A DNA stretch of 64,000 bases. Source: Prochlorococcus marinus str. MIT 9314. Lineage in GTDB: Bacteria > Cyanobacteriota > Cyanobacteriia > PCC-6307 > Cyanobiaceae. Of the stretch, positions 8,633 to 19,114 are shown piece after piece. The notes beneath the pieces were generated by a model. That model saw only the letters and a program-made list of their open reading frames with translations. It ran no database searches and was not told the origin of the DNA. The DNA lies in NCBI RefSeq assembly GCF_000760035.1, contig NZ_JNAO01000010.1, positions 62,001 to 126,000 on the forward strand, in the 5' to 3' direction. How positions within the stretch are numbered: the stretch's first letter is position 1; each line of letters begins with the position of its first letter. A program made the translations under genes and the position numbers.

Positions 8633-10654
8633 TTAAGATACTTGTGGAGATTGAATACCAAATATAGCAACTAGTAGAATTACTCCTCCAAAAACAATAA
8701 GCGCATAAAATTGAGCCCTACCAGTCTCAAAATATTTTAAACCTTCTCCACTACCTAAAGTTACGAGTCCAGTAAGATTTACAACGCCATCAACAACCTT
8801 AGAATCAACCTCTAAGACTTCTTTAGCAAGTTTTCTACTACCCTTAACAAAAAGTTTTTCATTAATATCATCTAAATACCATTTTTTGGATAAAAACCTG
8901 TTGATACTAGGAAACTTTTCAGCAAATAAAACTGATAAATTAATTTTTTTCACAAAATATGCTTGATAAGCAATAATGATTCCAGCTGATGCAATAAGAA
9001 CTGAAGCTATCGCTAAAGGCAAAAATTCTTTTAATTCGAATGCTTTTGCAGCAGTCTCTGCTTCTTCAGGATCTAGTAAATTTGCAATTTTGCTATCCCA
9101 TGGAAGTCCCATAAAACCGATAATTAGAGACGGTACAGCTAGAAATACTAAGGGAAATGTCATTGACCAGGGTGACTCATGAATAGAGCCATGCTCTTCA
9201 TGCTGTTCTTCATTTTCTTCATCTTGGTTTGTTTTAGAGGCTAATAGAAGCTCTTTTTGCAATTCTTTATTCTCCCCTCTGAAATCTCCTTCAAATGTCA
9301 AGAAATAAAGCCTAAACATATAAAAAGCGGTCATACCAGCTGTTAGAAGTCCTATAAACCAAAAAGCTGGAAATGATATAAAAGCATTTCCGAGGATCTC
9401 GTCTTTACTCCAAAAACCTGCCAGTGGGGGAATACCACTAATTGCTATACAACCTATTAAAAATGTTGTTGATGTATATGGCATTTTTTTTCTTAAACCG
9501 CCCATTAATCTCATATCTTGAGCTAATACAGGCTGATGACCAACTACTTCTTCCATAGCATGTATTACTGAACCAGAACCCAAAAAGAGCATTGCTTTAA
9601 AGCAAGCATGAGTCACTAAATGAAAAATTCCTGCAACTGGTGCTCCACAACCCATCGCAAGCATCATATAACCAAGCTGAGAGACTGTGCTATAAGCTAA
9701 ACCTTTTTTTAAATCCATTTGGGTCAAAGCTATAGAGGCTCCTAAAAAACAAGTAATGGTACCAACTAAAGCAATAATGAACTGAATAGAGGGGAATATT
9801 GAATACAAAGGTTGAAGTCTTGCTACAAGAAATATGCCTGCAGCAACCATTGTTGCAGCATGGATAAGTGCAGAAATGGGTGTCGGGCCTTCCATCGCAT
9901 CAGGCAACCACACATGAAGAGGAAACTGAGCAGATTTTGCCATTGGCCCTAAAAAGACTAAAAAACAAAGCAATAAAGCAGCCCAAATAGGTATCGAATT
10001 ATCAGATATTGATTGAGAAATTCCAGCAGCTATTTCATTAAAATCAAAACTATTTGTTGCCCAAAACAGGCCAAGAATTCCTAGTAATAATCCAAAATCT
10101 CCAACTCTATTAACAACAAATGCTTTTTGTGCAGCGTGGGCAGCGCCATCCCTGTCATACCAAAAACCAACCAACAAATAAGAACACATTCCAACTAATT
10201 CCCAAAAAACATAAATTTCTAATAAATTTGGACTAACTATTAATCCCATCATTGAACTACTAAATAATGCTAAATATGTAAAAAATCTGACATAACCTTT
10301 GTCATGCGACATATAACCATGAGAGTAAATCATCACCAGCAAAGTAATAGTCGTTACAAGAGCAAGCATTACACTCCCCAAAGGATCAAGGACAAAACCC
10401 ATCGGGATTGTAAAATCGCCGGCACTCGCCCATACAAATAATTTTTCTACAGATTGATAACCATTAACTTGTTCAATCAGAGCTTTGTAACTAATTACTG
10501 CAGAAATGCCAACAAAAGAGATAAGACCTACAGAAACAATTTCTCTAGAATTATTAATTTTCTTGTTAATACTTATTAGGCCTAAACCAGAAAGCACTGC
10601 TCCAATGAGTGGAAAAACAGGAATTAACCAGGCAATTTCTGAAGCTTGAGGCAT
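8633..10654 (-). CDS. ndhF: NAD(P)H-quinone oxidoreductase subunit 5 (NdhF)
   Basis: This 673-residue protein has 15-16 predicted membrane helices. The diagnostic region is SAQFPLHVWLPDAMEGPTP around residues 240-260, followed by the HAATMVAAG helix. A polar, Glu/His-rich loop (residues ~480-500, EENEEQHEEHG) precedes the long C-terminal region, which in NuoL relatives forms the lateral helix. It sits 85 bases upstream of ndhD and together they encode the two distal pump modules of NDH-1L. Confidence 0.95.
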   Translation of the reverse strand: MPQASEIAWLIPVFPLIGAVLSGLGLISINKKINNSREIVSVGLISFVGISAVISYKALIEQVNGYQSVEKLFVWASAGDFTIPMGFVLDPLGSVMLALVTTITLLVMIYSHGYMSHDKGYVRFFTYLALFSSSMMGLIVSPNLLEIYVFWELVGMCSYLLVGFWYDRDGAAHAAQKAFVVNRVGDFGLLLGILGLFWATNSFDFNEIAAGISQSISDNSIPIWAALLLCFLVFLGPMAKSAQFPLHVWLPDAMEGPTPISALIHAATMVAAGIFLVARLQPLYSIFPSIQFIIALVGTITCFLGASIALTQMDLKKGLAYSTVSQLGYMMLAMGCGAPVAGIFHLVTHACFKAMLFLGSGSVIHAMEEVVGHQPVLAQDMRLMGGLRKKMPYTSTTFLIGCIAISGIPPLAGFWSKDEILGNAFISFPAFWFIGLLTAGMTAFYMFRLYFLTFEGDFRGENKELQKELLLASKTNQDEENEEQHEEHGSIHESPWSMTFPLVFLAVPSLIIGFMGLPWDSKIANLLDPEEAETAAKAFELKEFLPLAIASVLIASAGIIIAYQAYFVKKINLSVLFAEKFPSINRFLSKKWYLDDINEKLFVKGSRKLAKEVLEVDSKVVDGVVNLTGLVTLGSGEGLKYFETGRAQFYALIVFGGVILLVAIFGIQSPQVS

Positions 10655-10687
10655 GTTTTAAAAAACTTATATTTAGATTTTAAACTG

Positions 10688-11416
10688 TCAATTGAAAAAT
10701 TCAGACAAAAATGATGAATTAAATGTTTTAACAGCAATATTTATATATTGATGAGACCACCAAAGTACTCCGATTGCAATTAATATGCCAAATTGAGATA
10801 ACCTAAAAAATTCTTTAACCTTAAATTCTTGCCTCCCCTGAATTATTGCCATGAAGGGAATTATGGAAGTATTTTTTTTAAAATTTTCAAATTCTTCTCC
10901 AAATCTATTTGCTAATCTCTTGTCACCATGCCAGATTGCAAAAAGATGATGCAAAACTAAACCAATAGAAGTTACTAATGTAAATGATGTACCAATCCAT
11001 AAAGTATGAGCAAAACACCAAATTATCTGACCAAATGCTTGAGGATGTCTTGTAATTCGCATTATCCCAGTTCCATAGATTCGTACTTTGGGTTTTAAAA
11101 CCGAGGGAATTTCTAGCAAATTATAAGTAGCGGGATATAAAAATAAAAAACTTATTGCAGTTAAGAACCAAACAACCATAAAAACAAAATTATTGCCCTG
11201 TAAATTCCATAATCTGATTCCGTCATATCTATGAGCCAAAAAATAACTGATCAAGATAATTGCTGATGGCAAACTTAAAAAAACAAAACATAACCGCCAT
11301 AATCTCGGACCCATAATAGATTCTGCTTTGATTCTTAAAGCAGCTCCCCCACTATGAATTACCGCAAAAATCAAAATTAAAAGTAAAATGATTAGGGAAG
11401 TTTTATGAGTCTCCAT
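10688..11416 (-). CDS. 15-cis-zeta-carotene isomerase (Z-ISO), NnrU family
   Basis: This 242-residue membrane protein has about six helices. It matches the plant Z-ISO pattern: RITRHPQ at 120-126, WC.AHTLWIG at 133-142 and SIIPF.AI..GRQ at 184-196. Z-ISO is a heme b enzyme that isomerises the 15-cis bond of 9,15,9'-tri-cis-zeta-carotene, between phytoene desaturase and zeta-carotene desaturase. Candidate heme ligands are H21 and H137, with C134 as alternate ligand; their spacing (116 and 3) equals that recalled for maize H150, H266 and C263. crtP, crtB and crtQ lie nearby. Automatic annotation would often leave it as an NnrU-like membrane protein. Confidence 0.87.
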   Translation of the reverse strand: METHKTSLIILLLILIFAVIHSGGAALRIKAESIMGPRLWRLCFVFLSLPSAIILISYFLAHRYDGIRLWNLQGNNFVFMVVWFLTAISFLFLYPATYNLLEIPSVLKPKVRIYGTGIMRITRHPQAFGQIIWCFAHTLWIGTSFTLVTSIGLVLHHLFAIWHGDKRLANRFGEEFENFKKNTSIIPFMAIIQGRQEFKVKEFFRLSQFGILIAIGVLWWSHQYINIAVKTFNSSFLSEFFN

Positions 11417-11499
11417 ATATTTAAAATGTTCAAATAATTTTTGTTCTTAACAAGAATGCACCAAAGTATTAGAATTATAAGAAATTGTAGGCATAATAG

Positions 11500-12444
11500 A
11501 TGCCAGAATTACCTTTTACACTCGACCAATTAAGAATATTAAAAGCTATAGCAGCTCAAGGAAGTTTTAAAAAAGCTGCAGATCTCTTATATGTAACCCA
11601 ACCTGCCGTGAGTTTACAAATACAAAATTTAGAGAAACAACTTGAAATCACAATTTTCGACAGAGGTGGTAGGAAGGCTCTATTGACTGAAGCAGGAAGA
11701 CTATTACTTGAATATTGTGAACGAATTTTGAATCAATGCGACGAAGCTTGCAAAGCTATTGAAGATTTAAATAGCTTAAAAGGTGGAACTCTTGTTATTG
11801 GAGCGAGCCAAACAACGGGTACCTATTTAATGCCGAGAATGATAGGACTATTCAGACAAAAATACCCTGATGTATCCGTTCAACTTCAAGTTCATAGTAC
11901 GAGAAGAACTGGTTGGAGTGTCGCCAATGGACAAATTGACTTAGCCATTATTGGCGGACAATTACCTGGAGATTTGGAAAATTTGCTACAAGTAATTCCA
12001 TATGCCACTGATGAATTGGCATTAGTTTTACCATCTAAACATCCACTTTCGACCAAAAAAGAGCTTCTAAAAGAAGACTTATACAAATTAAATTTTGTAA
12101 CATTAGACTCACAATCTACAACAAGAAAAGTTGTTGACAAACTTCTCCAAGATTCTGGGCTTGATATTCAAAGATTAAAAATTGAGATGGAACTTAACTC
12201 TCTTGAAGCAATCAAGAATGCGGTTCAATCAGGTTTAGGAGCTTCCTTTTTGCCTGTTGTTTCTATTGAAAGAGAATTATCGGCTGGAACAATCCACAAA
12301 GCATTCATTGCTGATTTAGAGGTTAAAAGAGAACTTAAATTAATCACTAATCCGTCAAGATATTCATCAAGAGCATCAGAAGTATTTAAGAAAAACATTC
12401 TTCCACAATTTGCTAGTTTAGAAAGTCCTTTGAGGCATATATAA
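11500..12444 (+). CDS. rbcR: LysR-type regulator RbcR (Ycf30)
   Basis: This 314-residue protein has an N-terminal winged helix-turn-helix (residues ~7-65, with [21 protein letters not shown]) and a C-terminal effector-binding domain. The linker [21 protein letters not shown] and the [19 protein letters not shown] stretch are characteristic of RbcR/Ycf30, which controls RuBisCO and carbon-fixation genes in cyanobacteria and algal plastids. It is transcribed away from the Z-ISO gene, with an 83-base shared region. The effector is likely a Calvin-cycle or photorespiratory metabolite, as in the family. Confidence 0.88.
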   Translation: MPELPFTLDQLRILKAIAAQGSFKKAADLLYVTQPAVSLQIQNLEKQLEITIFDRGGRKALLTEAGRLLLEYCERILNQCDEACKAIEDLNSLKGGTLVIGASQTTGTYLMPRMIGLFRQKYPDVSVQLQVHSTRRTGWSVANGQIDLAIIGGQLPGDLENLLQVIPYATDELALVLPSKHPLSTKKELLKEDLYKLNFVTLDSQSTTRKVVDKLLQDSGLDIQRLKIEMELNSLEAIKNAVQSGLGASFLPVVSIERELSAGTIHKAFIADLEVKRELKLITNPSRYSSRASEVFKKNILPQFASLESPLRHI

Positions 12445-12450
12445 TTTCGA

Positions 12451-13074
12451 TCAAAACTGAACTGCTTCTTTATTAATACCTACCCCGCCGTCTTCGGCTT
12501 GTCCATCTCCTTTTATTATGAATTTATTTTCATTTACATCAGTCTGATAAACGCACTTAACTATTGGCTTGTCTCTTATAGAACCAATATATGCAAAAGT
12601 ATTCATCCTTTGCTTACATTCTCTTACATCTTCATTACTAATTGCGCCCTGTTTTTGTAACACTGTCCAATTCTCTCTTCTAATCACACACCCTGGCTGA
12701 AGAGCTGGTTGCGTTACAAAACTAGTTGATGGATTTAATGTCGTATACATTTCAACATCAATTACAAAAGCACTAGCTCCCCATTGTCTACAAAATTCAG
12801 GGTCTGGAACAGCCATATCTAATTGTTGTTGACTTGCGATATTTCCCTGCCCGCCATCGGTTGTACTGGTAATAGCGCTCCCAATACCAACTCCTAAAAT
12901 TAATACTCCAGCAAGTACGGCAATGGTTCCTGTACTAAAGTTGATCTTTTGTTCAGAAGAAGCAGGCAATCTATTGCTTCTTTGACCATACGGATCCATA
13001 TCCCTTGGATTTGGAGGATAATAACTTCTATTTGAGCCTCTTCTTGGCCTTCTATTCGATGGTGGTCTATTCAC
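12451..13074 (-). CDS. DUF3172-like membrane-anchored protein
   Basis: This 207-residue protein starts with an Arg/Pro/Asn-rich cytoplasmic segment (residues 1-45), followed by one membrane helix (about 47-70) and a soluble domain. That domain has four Cys in [19 protein letters not shown] and VKCVYQ. The layout fits the cyanobacterial DUF3172 family; function is unknown. Its start overlaps the end of ndhM (ATGA-type overlap at 13071-13074), so it is translationally coupled to an NDH-1 subunit, hinting at a thylakoid role. Confidence 0.75.
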   Translation of the reverse strand: MNRPPSNRRPRRGSNRSYYPPNPRDMDPYGQRSNRLPASSEQKINFSTGTIAVLAGVLILGVGIGSAITSTTDGGQGNIASQQQLDMAVPDPEFCRQWGASAFVIDVEMYTTLNPSTSFVTQPALQPGCVIRRENWTVLQKQGAISNEDVRECKQRMNTFAYIGSIRDKPIVKCVYQTDVNENKFIIKGDGQAEDGGVGINKEAVQF

Positions 13075-13418
13075 AGTACTTCATTAGTCTTTGGTAAACC
13101 CATTGAATAATTCATAACTCTACAATCGGGGTTATAACTAAGCTGACCGTTTTGAAGCAAAAATTTAATTAAACCTTCGATTTCTGATCCTATTTTTCGA
13201 AGTTCATAATCATCTAAATCCTTTCCTGCTCTCTCTTTTATTAATTCATTGAATTTTTCATTTATTTTGTTTAGAGAATCATCGTTCCAGATAAATTCGT
13301 TATCGGGATCTAAATCAAGAGTTAATTTATTGGGATGAAACTTTAATTCTTCATCTACCACTTCGGCAGTAAAAATTCTTACATGCCTAGTAGTCGATTT
13401 TAAAAGCATTTTTTCCAT
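13071..13418 (-). CDS. ndhM: NAD(P)H-quinone oxidoreductase subunit M
   Basis: This 115-residue soluble subunit is specific to oxygenic phototrophs and belongs to the NDH-1 peripheral arm. Family segments seen are [10 protein letters not shown] near residue 11, [12 protein letters not shown] at 31-42, and the C-terminal [17 protein letters not shown] stretch. The ATG at 13418 may be preceded functionally by the next Met (residue 4 or so); family length supports either. It is divergent from crtP across a 90-base region. Confidence 0.93.
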   Translation of the reverse strand: MEKMLLKSTTRHVRIFTAEVVDEELKFHPNKLTLDLDPDNEFIWNDDSLNKINEKFNELIKERAGKDLDDYELRKIGSEIEGLIKFLLQNGQLSYNPDCRVMNYSMGLPKTNEVL

Positions 13419-13466
13419 AATTTTACGAAATAATCAACGAAAAAAACTATTATGTTCTAACTTTAA

Positions 13467-14909
<1,443 letters not shown>

Positions 14910-14942
14910 CGTTTACAAACCTTTAAATCTAGCTAAAACTTT

Positions 14943-15851
14943 TTGAAAAATTCAATTTCTCAACTAGACCAAGCATACGAGATATGCCGAAAAGAAACTC
15001 AACAATGGGCTAAAACCTTTTACTTGGGAACTCTTCTATTACCCCAAGAAAAGAGAAAAGCTATTTGGGCTATCTATGTATGGTGTAGAAGAACAGATGA
15101 AATAATGGATAGCGTAGAAGCCTCAACTAAATCGCAAGATGAGCTTTCTGATAACCTTGACGAATGGGAAGAAAATACTAGAAATGTATTTAAAGGGAAT
15201 ATTAAATCTGAATTAGACTCAGTTCTATTAGATACGATCGAGAAATATCCACAAAGTATTAAACCTTATCTGGACATGATAGATGGCCAGAGAATGGATC
15301 TGAATAAATTTAGATACAAAAATTTTGATGAATTAAAACTCTATTGTTATAGAGTTGCAGGAACTGTTGGTTTAATGACTCAAAATGTGATGGGAATTGA
15401 TAGCGCTTATACATCAGCACCATGGAGTGCAATGCCAGACCCCTCTGAAGCAGCTATAGCTCTTGGAATTGCAAATCAATTAACGAATATCTTGAGGGAT
15501 GTAGGAGAAGATAGACAGAGAGGAAGAATTTATCTCCCACAAGTGGATATTGAAAAATTTAATTATTCTGAAGAAGAACTTTTACAAGGAAAAATAAACA
15601 AGCAGTGGAAATCACTTATGAACTTTCAATTAACAAGAGCTCGTGAATGGTTCCAAAAGTCTGAGGATGGTATCAAGTGGCTATCTTCTGACGCAAGATG
15701 GCCAGTATGGACGTCTTTACGTCTTTATAGAGGAATATTAGATTCTATTGAAAGACTGGATTATGATGTTTTCAACAATAGAGCTTTTGTAAAAAATTCA
15801 GTCAAAGCTCTAGAGATCCCAATATCTTTTTTAATTTCTCGAATTAAGTAA
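14943..15851 (+). CDS. crtB: Phytoene synthase
   Basis: This 302-residue enzyme condenses two geranylgeranyl diphosphates head to head into 15-cis-phytoene. Both Asp-rich motifs are seen: RRTDEIMDS near residue 50 (DExxD) and LRDVGEDRQRGR near 187-198 (DxxxD). The YCYRVAGTVG motif sits between them. The start is a TTG at 14943. It forms a two-gene operon with crtP. Confidence 0.96.
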   Translation: MKNSISQLDQAYEICRKETQQWAKTFYLGTLLLPQEKRKAIWAIYVWCRRTDEIMDSVEASTKSQDELSDNLDEWEENTRNVFKGNIKSELDSVLLDTIEKYPQSIKPYLDMIDGQRMDLNKFRYKNFDELKLYCYRVAGTVGLMTQNVMGIDSAYTSAPWSAMPDPSEAAIALGIANQLTNILRDVGEDRQRGRIYLPQVDIEKFNYSEEELLQGKINKQWKSLMNFQLTRAREWFQKSEDGIKWLSSDARWPVWTSLRLYRGILDSIERLDYDVFNNRAFVKNSVKALEIPISFLISRIK

Positions 15852-15858
15852 TAGGAAA

Positions 15859-16278
15859 CTAGGCAGGCGTCTTCTGATTAGCCAACAAATCTTTCAATTT
15901 AGATAATTCTCCAGCCCATCTTGGATCAGGAGCTTCGAGGTTAGGAGCATCACTATGAACAATTTTCTTAAAATCTTTCCTTTTCTTATTTTTGTTTAAT
16001 TTTCCACCATTTCTTTTGTTTGAAGCAGAATCTTTTTTTTCTGATAGCTCTACTCTTAATTTAGAACCATTAAATTCAAAACCGTTTAACTTTTGAATTA
16101 ATAAATTAGCATTATCTTCACTATTAGCTGTAGCGAAACCAAAACCTCTACATTCTTTAGTTTCCTTATCTAAAACTGCTTTAAATCTAATCGAATCAGA
16201 AACTGACTTTAAAAGTGTATCAAATTCTTTTGGATTAAATCCTTGTGGTAAGTTGCCAATGTAAATACGAATACTCAT
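15859..16278 (-). CDS. RRM-type RNA-binding protein (cyanobacterial Rbp family)
   Basis: This 139-residue protein holds one RNA recognition motif at residues 3-80, with RNP2 (IYIGNL, 5-10) and RNP1 (CRGFGFA, 43-49). The tail (85-110) is Lys/Asn-rich instead of the glycine-rich tail of many cyanobacterial Rbps. It ends in a short conserved-looking segment with DPRWAGELSKLKDLL. It likely binds mRNA or sRNA in the cytoplasm. It is convergent with crtB, 7 bases apart. Confidence 0.9.
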   Translation of the reverse strand: MSIRIYIGNLPQGFNPKEFDTLLKSVSDSIRFKAVLDKETKECRGFGFATANSEDNANLLIQKLNGFEFNGSKLRVELSEKKDSASNKRNGGKLNKNKKRKDFKKIVHSDAPNLEAPDPRWAGELSKLKDLLANQKTPA

Positions 16279-16298
16279 AAATTTTTAAAAATGATTTT

Positions 16299-16312
16299 GA
16301 AGTCTGAACTTC
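16299..16312 (-). terminator. Weak hairpin between the tRNA nucleotidyltransferase and rbp genes
   Basis: GAAGT and ACTTC flank a four-base loop, and on the minus strand the stem is followed by AAAATCATTTTTAAAAATTT. It could end the upstream minus-strand gene (stop at 16337) or be a 5'-leader hairpin of the RRM gene. The stem is short, so support is modest. Confidence 0.3.
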
Positions 16313-16336
16313 TAGACAAAACTAAGCTATGTGTAT

Positions 16337-17554
16337 TTAATCACATTTTGGTGCATTTTGTTCAATCCATCGCTTTGCTTTATAAATAGCTTCATCAAAA
16401 TTATTTAACCTCTTAAATGCAAGTTCCTTAGAAAGATACCGTAACAGCTCTCCCAAGATAGGCCCATCCTTTATTTTTAAATTTTTTTTTATTGCGTCAC
16501 CACTAAGTAAATTTGAAGGATGAAATAATTTATCATCACTATTACGCCATCTACGAAGCCAATTTAATCGTAAGTTTTGAGGTAAATGAAAAATAAAAGT
16601 TGGAAGAAAAATCTCTAATTCTTTATGTAATTCAAATCTATCTGATTCGGTTAATTTAGCGATATTTTTTTTCTCCAACAAAAAGTGCCATTTTCTTAAT
16701 AACTTAGTTTTTACAATTTCAGATTTACTAAATTTAAGTTTCTCTAAAGATATAACATCTAAAATTTGAGTAATAAAAAATGATGGTAAAAATTTTTCTT
16801 TCTCTTCCTGATTCAGTTCTTCATAATTAATTTTCTCTAAATCCAAAAAAAAAGAATCTTCAGATAAATTATCAGTAGCAAATATATTTAATTTTTTTAT
16901 CAACAATACTGCATTAAGAGCATTGGCACCATTAACTATTCTCTGTATCTCACTATTAATCCTCTCTTTAGCAACAAGATATAATTTCCCTTTATTTTTT
17001 TTAATAAAAGTAATTAAATTAAGATCAACTTTAAAATTCAATTCTGAAACAAATCGAAAACATCTTAATATTCGTAAAGGATCATTTAGTAAATTGTTTT
17101 CAGAATGAGTTCTAAGCAAAGAAATCTCTAGATCTTTAAGACCATTTAATGGATCAACCAAACACTTCTTATCAAATAAAAAAGCAATTGAATTTATCGA
17201 AAAGTCTCTAGAATATAAATCTCCTTCTATCGTAGATGAAACCTGATTAGCAATATCAATATAAATATCGTTAAGAATAATTCTTACTACTTCTCTTTTT
17301 TCATCTAAAATAATAAATTTTGATCTAATCTTATATGCAATCTTTTTCCCAATTTCAATTGCATTTAAAGGTACCACAATATCAACATCTACCTTTTCAG
17401 TTTTTCTTCCTAAAATAATATCTCTTATATAACCACCAACCAAATATGATCCGTTAGGTAAATAACATAAAATTAAATCCAAATTATGAAATTTTATACT
17501 TTTTTCTAATTCATCAATTATTAGTGTATGATCTTTGTGAATGCTACTTTTCAT
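16337..17554 (-). CDS. tRNA nucleotidyltransferase / poly(A) polymerase family (class II)
   Basis: This 405-residue enzyme of the PcnB/CCA family has the active-site segment LVGGYIRDIILGR at 38-50 and the catalytic D56-x-D58. It also has DFSINSIAF near residue 155, DPLRILRCFRF near 200, and a helical C-terminal body. It would add or repair tRNA CCA ends or polyadenylate RNA. Its ATG at 17554 lies only 14 bases from the divergent ycf34 ATG. The sequence alone does not separate CCA-adding from poly(A) activity. Confidence 0.88.
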   Translation of the reverse strand: MKSSIHKDHTLIIDELEKSIKFHNLDLILCYLPNGSYLVGGYIRDIILGRKTEKVDVDIVVPLNAIEIGKKIAYKIRSKFIILDEKREVVRIILNDIYIDIANQVSSTIEGDLYSRDFSINSIAFLFDKKCLVDPLNGLKDLEISLLRTHSENNLLNDPLRILRCFRFVSELNFKVDLNLITFIKKNKGKLYLVAKERINSEIQRIVNGANALNAVLLIKKLNIFATDNLSEDSFFLDLEKINYEELNQEEKEKFLPSFFITQILDVISLEKLKFSKSEIVKTKLLRKWHFLLEKKNIAKLTESDRFELHKELEIFLPTFIFHLPQNLRLNWLRRWRNSDDKLFHPSNLLSGDAIKKNLKIKDGPILGELLRYLSKELAFKRLNNFDEAIYKAKRWIEQNAPKCD

Positions 17555-17568
17555 TTTATTTATTAATT

Positions 17569-17820
17569 ATGTGCATTTGCATCAACTGTAAATGGGTTGA
17601 TAGATGTATCACATATCATGATGTTGAGAATAATCATGGTGTTGATCATATTTGTGATCTACCTGATTTTAAAGCAAAAAAACCATTCATTCATGTCAAT
17701 ATAGTTAAAGATCATAATGGCGATTATAAAACTGATTGGGATGTTCAATCTTGTGAAAGTTTTGAAAATGAATTTGGTAAATGGTCTAAGTGTAACCCAG
17801 GTATGAAAATACCTGTTTAA
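17569..17820 (+). CDS. ycf34: Ycf34 family iron-sulfur protein
   Basis: This 83-residue protein begins MCICINCKWVDRC, with Cys at 2, 4, 7 and 13, and has two later Cys groups (HICDLP and SCESFE). Ycf34 in Synechocystis is a [2Fe-2S]-linked protein affecting photosynthetic electron transport. I chose the ATG at 17569, not the longer frame from 17524, because the family begins at this Cys cluster and the longer frame would overlap the divergent gene's start codon. The TsaB-like gene follows 9 bases later. Confidence 0.85.
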   Translation: MCICINCKWVDRCITYHDVENNHGVDHICDLPDFKAKKPFIHVNIVKDHNGDYKTDWDVQSCESFENEFGKWSKCNPGMKIPV

Positions 17821-17829
17821 AGGTAATAG

Positions 17830-18483
17830 ATGACAAATATACTCAAACAAAGAGAAAACTACCCTACATTAGTTATTCATAGCACAGACAATTCTTTTGG
17901 CTTTGGGTATAGAAAAAACAATACCCTTGAATCAGATGAATTATTTATCAAAAAATTTGATAATGATCTTTGCAACAACTTAATTACTGATCTTAACAAA
18001 TTCATTTCCAAAGAAAATTTGAAAAAAATAAATAAGTTATCAGTCAGCATAGGGCCAGCAAATTTTAATGCTTCACGACTTATTGTAGTCTTAGCAAGAA
18101 CTATCTCACAACAAATAAATTGTCCTCTAGACAGTTTTAGTTCATTTGAAATAATGGCAAAAAGAATTGCATCAAAAAATAATATCTTTAAAAACAAAAA
18201 ATCATTCTGGATTTACAAAAAATTAAAACGAAAAGGTTTAATTGCAGGTAAATATGAAATTTTTCATAAAGAAAAAAACTCCTCGGATCTTGTCATTAGA
18301 GAAACAGTTTTACCAAAAGTTGTCAAAGAACTTGAGAGTAAAGAACTGACTTTTGAGGCTAATTACGATGATAAAGAAGATTTAAAAGAACTATTAAACT
18401 TAGCAAATAAAAATTTCTTAAATTCAAATTTAGATACCTGGAGAAAAGTTTTGCCTCTTTACCCTATTTCTCCAATTAACTAA
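17830..18483 (+). CDS. tsaB: TsaB (YeaZ)-like tRNA t6A biosynthesis factor
   Basis: This 217-residue protein has the N-terminal ASKHA-type strand (TLVIHSTDNSFGFG, residues 14-27) and a SIGPANFNASRL segment near 75-86. The latter corresponds to the GPGSFTGLR loop of TsaB. TsaB pairs with TsaD and TsaE to make threonylcarbamoyl-adenosine on ANN-decoding tRNAs. The sequence is divergent from the E. coli protein. It follows ycf34 by 9 bases. Confidence 0.78.
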   Translation: MTNILKQRENYPTLVIHSTDNSFGFGYRKNNTLESDELFIKKFDNDLCNNLITDLNKFISKENLKKINKLSVSIGPANFNASRLIVVLARTISQQINCPLDSFSSFEIMAKRIASKNNIFKNKKSFWIYKKLKRKGLIAGKYEIFHKEKNSSDLVIRETVLPKVVKELESKELTFEANYDDKEDLKELLNLANKNFLNSNLDTWRKVLPLYPISPIN

Positions 18484-18487
18484 ATAT

Positions 18488-19108
18488 TTATCCAATCAAA
18501 TTATTAATTTTTTCTTGAAGGTATATTGTTACAGAACGCAGATCATCTTTTGATGCACTCTGTGGAGGTTGAACAGGTTTTCCCACTTTGATAACTATTT
18601 TTGAAAACAAAGGAATAAAGAATTTAAATCTTATTAGTCTATGAGAATTAACTATTGCAACAGGCAATAATAATTTTTGATTTTTAAAGGCTAATAATGC
18701 TGCACCTTGTTTGGGCTTATTTACTCGACCATTTTTTTGTCGCGTACCATCAATAAATATTCCAATACAATTATCATTTGATAATTTTTTACATGCTGTT
18801 TTAATGGTATTTTTATCAACAATTCCTCTTTTTACAGGATAAGCTCCACAAGCCCTAATAATAAACCCAAGTAAGGGTATTTTAAATAGCTCTGCCTTGG
18901 CCATGAAAGATATATTACGTCCAAGAGCATGTCCTAACAAAGGAGGATCGAGTAAAGAACCATGGTTAGAAACCATTATAAAAGAATTTTTTTGCGGAAT
19001 ATTTTCTCTTCCTATTAAATGACCTCTAAATACAAATTTATAAATTGGTAATACAAAAAGTTTGCTAACTAATTGATAGATTAATTTTTGAAAAACATCG
19101 TTTTTCAT
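18488..19108 (-). CDS. plsC: 1-acyl-sn-glycerol-3-phosphate acyltransferase
   Basis: This 206-residue membrane-associated enzyme makes phosphatidic acid from lysophosphatidate. The catalytic H49-x4-D54 lies in SNHGSLLDPP, and the glycerol-phosphate contact is FIDGTR near 118-123, with Asp where PEGTR is usual. It follows fabD on the same strand with a 6-base gap and belongs to a plsX-fabH-fabD-plsC lipid operon. Confidence 0.93.
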   Translation of the reverse strand: MKNDVFQKLIYQLVSKLFVLPIYKFVFRGHLIGRENIPQKNSFIMVSNHGSLLDPPLLGHALGRNISFMAKAELFKIPLLGFIIRACGAYPVKRGIVDKNTIKTACKKLSNDNCIGIFIDGTRQKNGRVNKPKQGAALLAFKNQKLLLPVAIVNSHRLIRFKFFIPLFSKIVIKVGKPVQPPQSASKDDLRSVTIYLQEKINNLIG

Positions 19109-19114
19109 ACTTGA

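Noticed and set aside
17524-17568. Longer N-terminus for ycf34
   Set aside because: The added 15 residues overlap the divergent gene's start and do not match the family, which begins at the Cys cluster.
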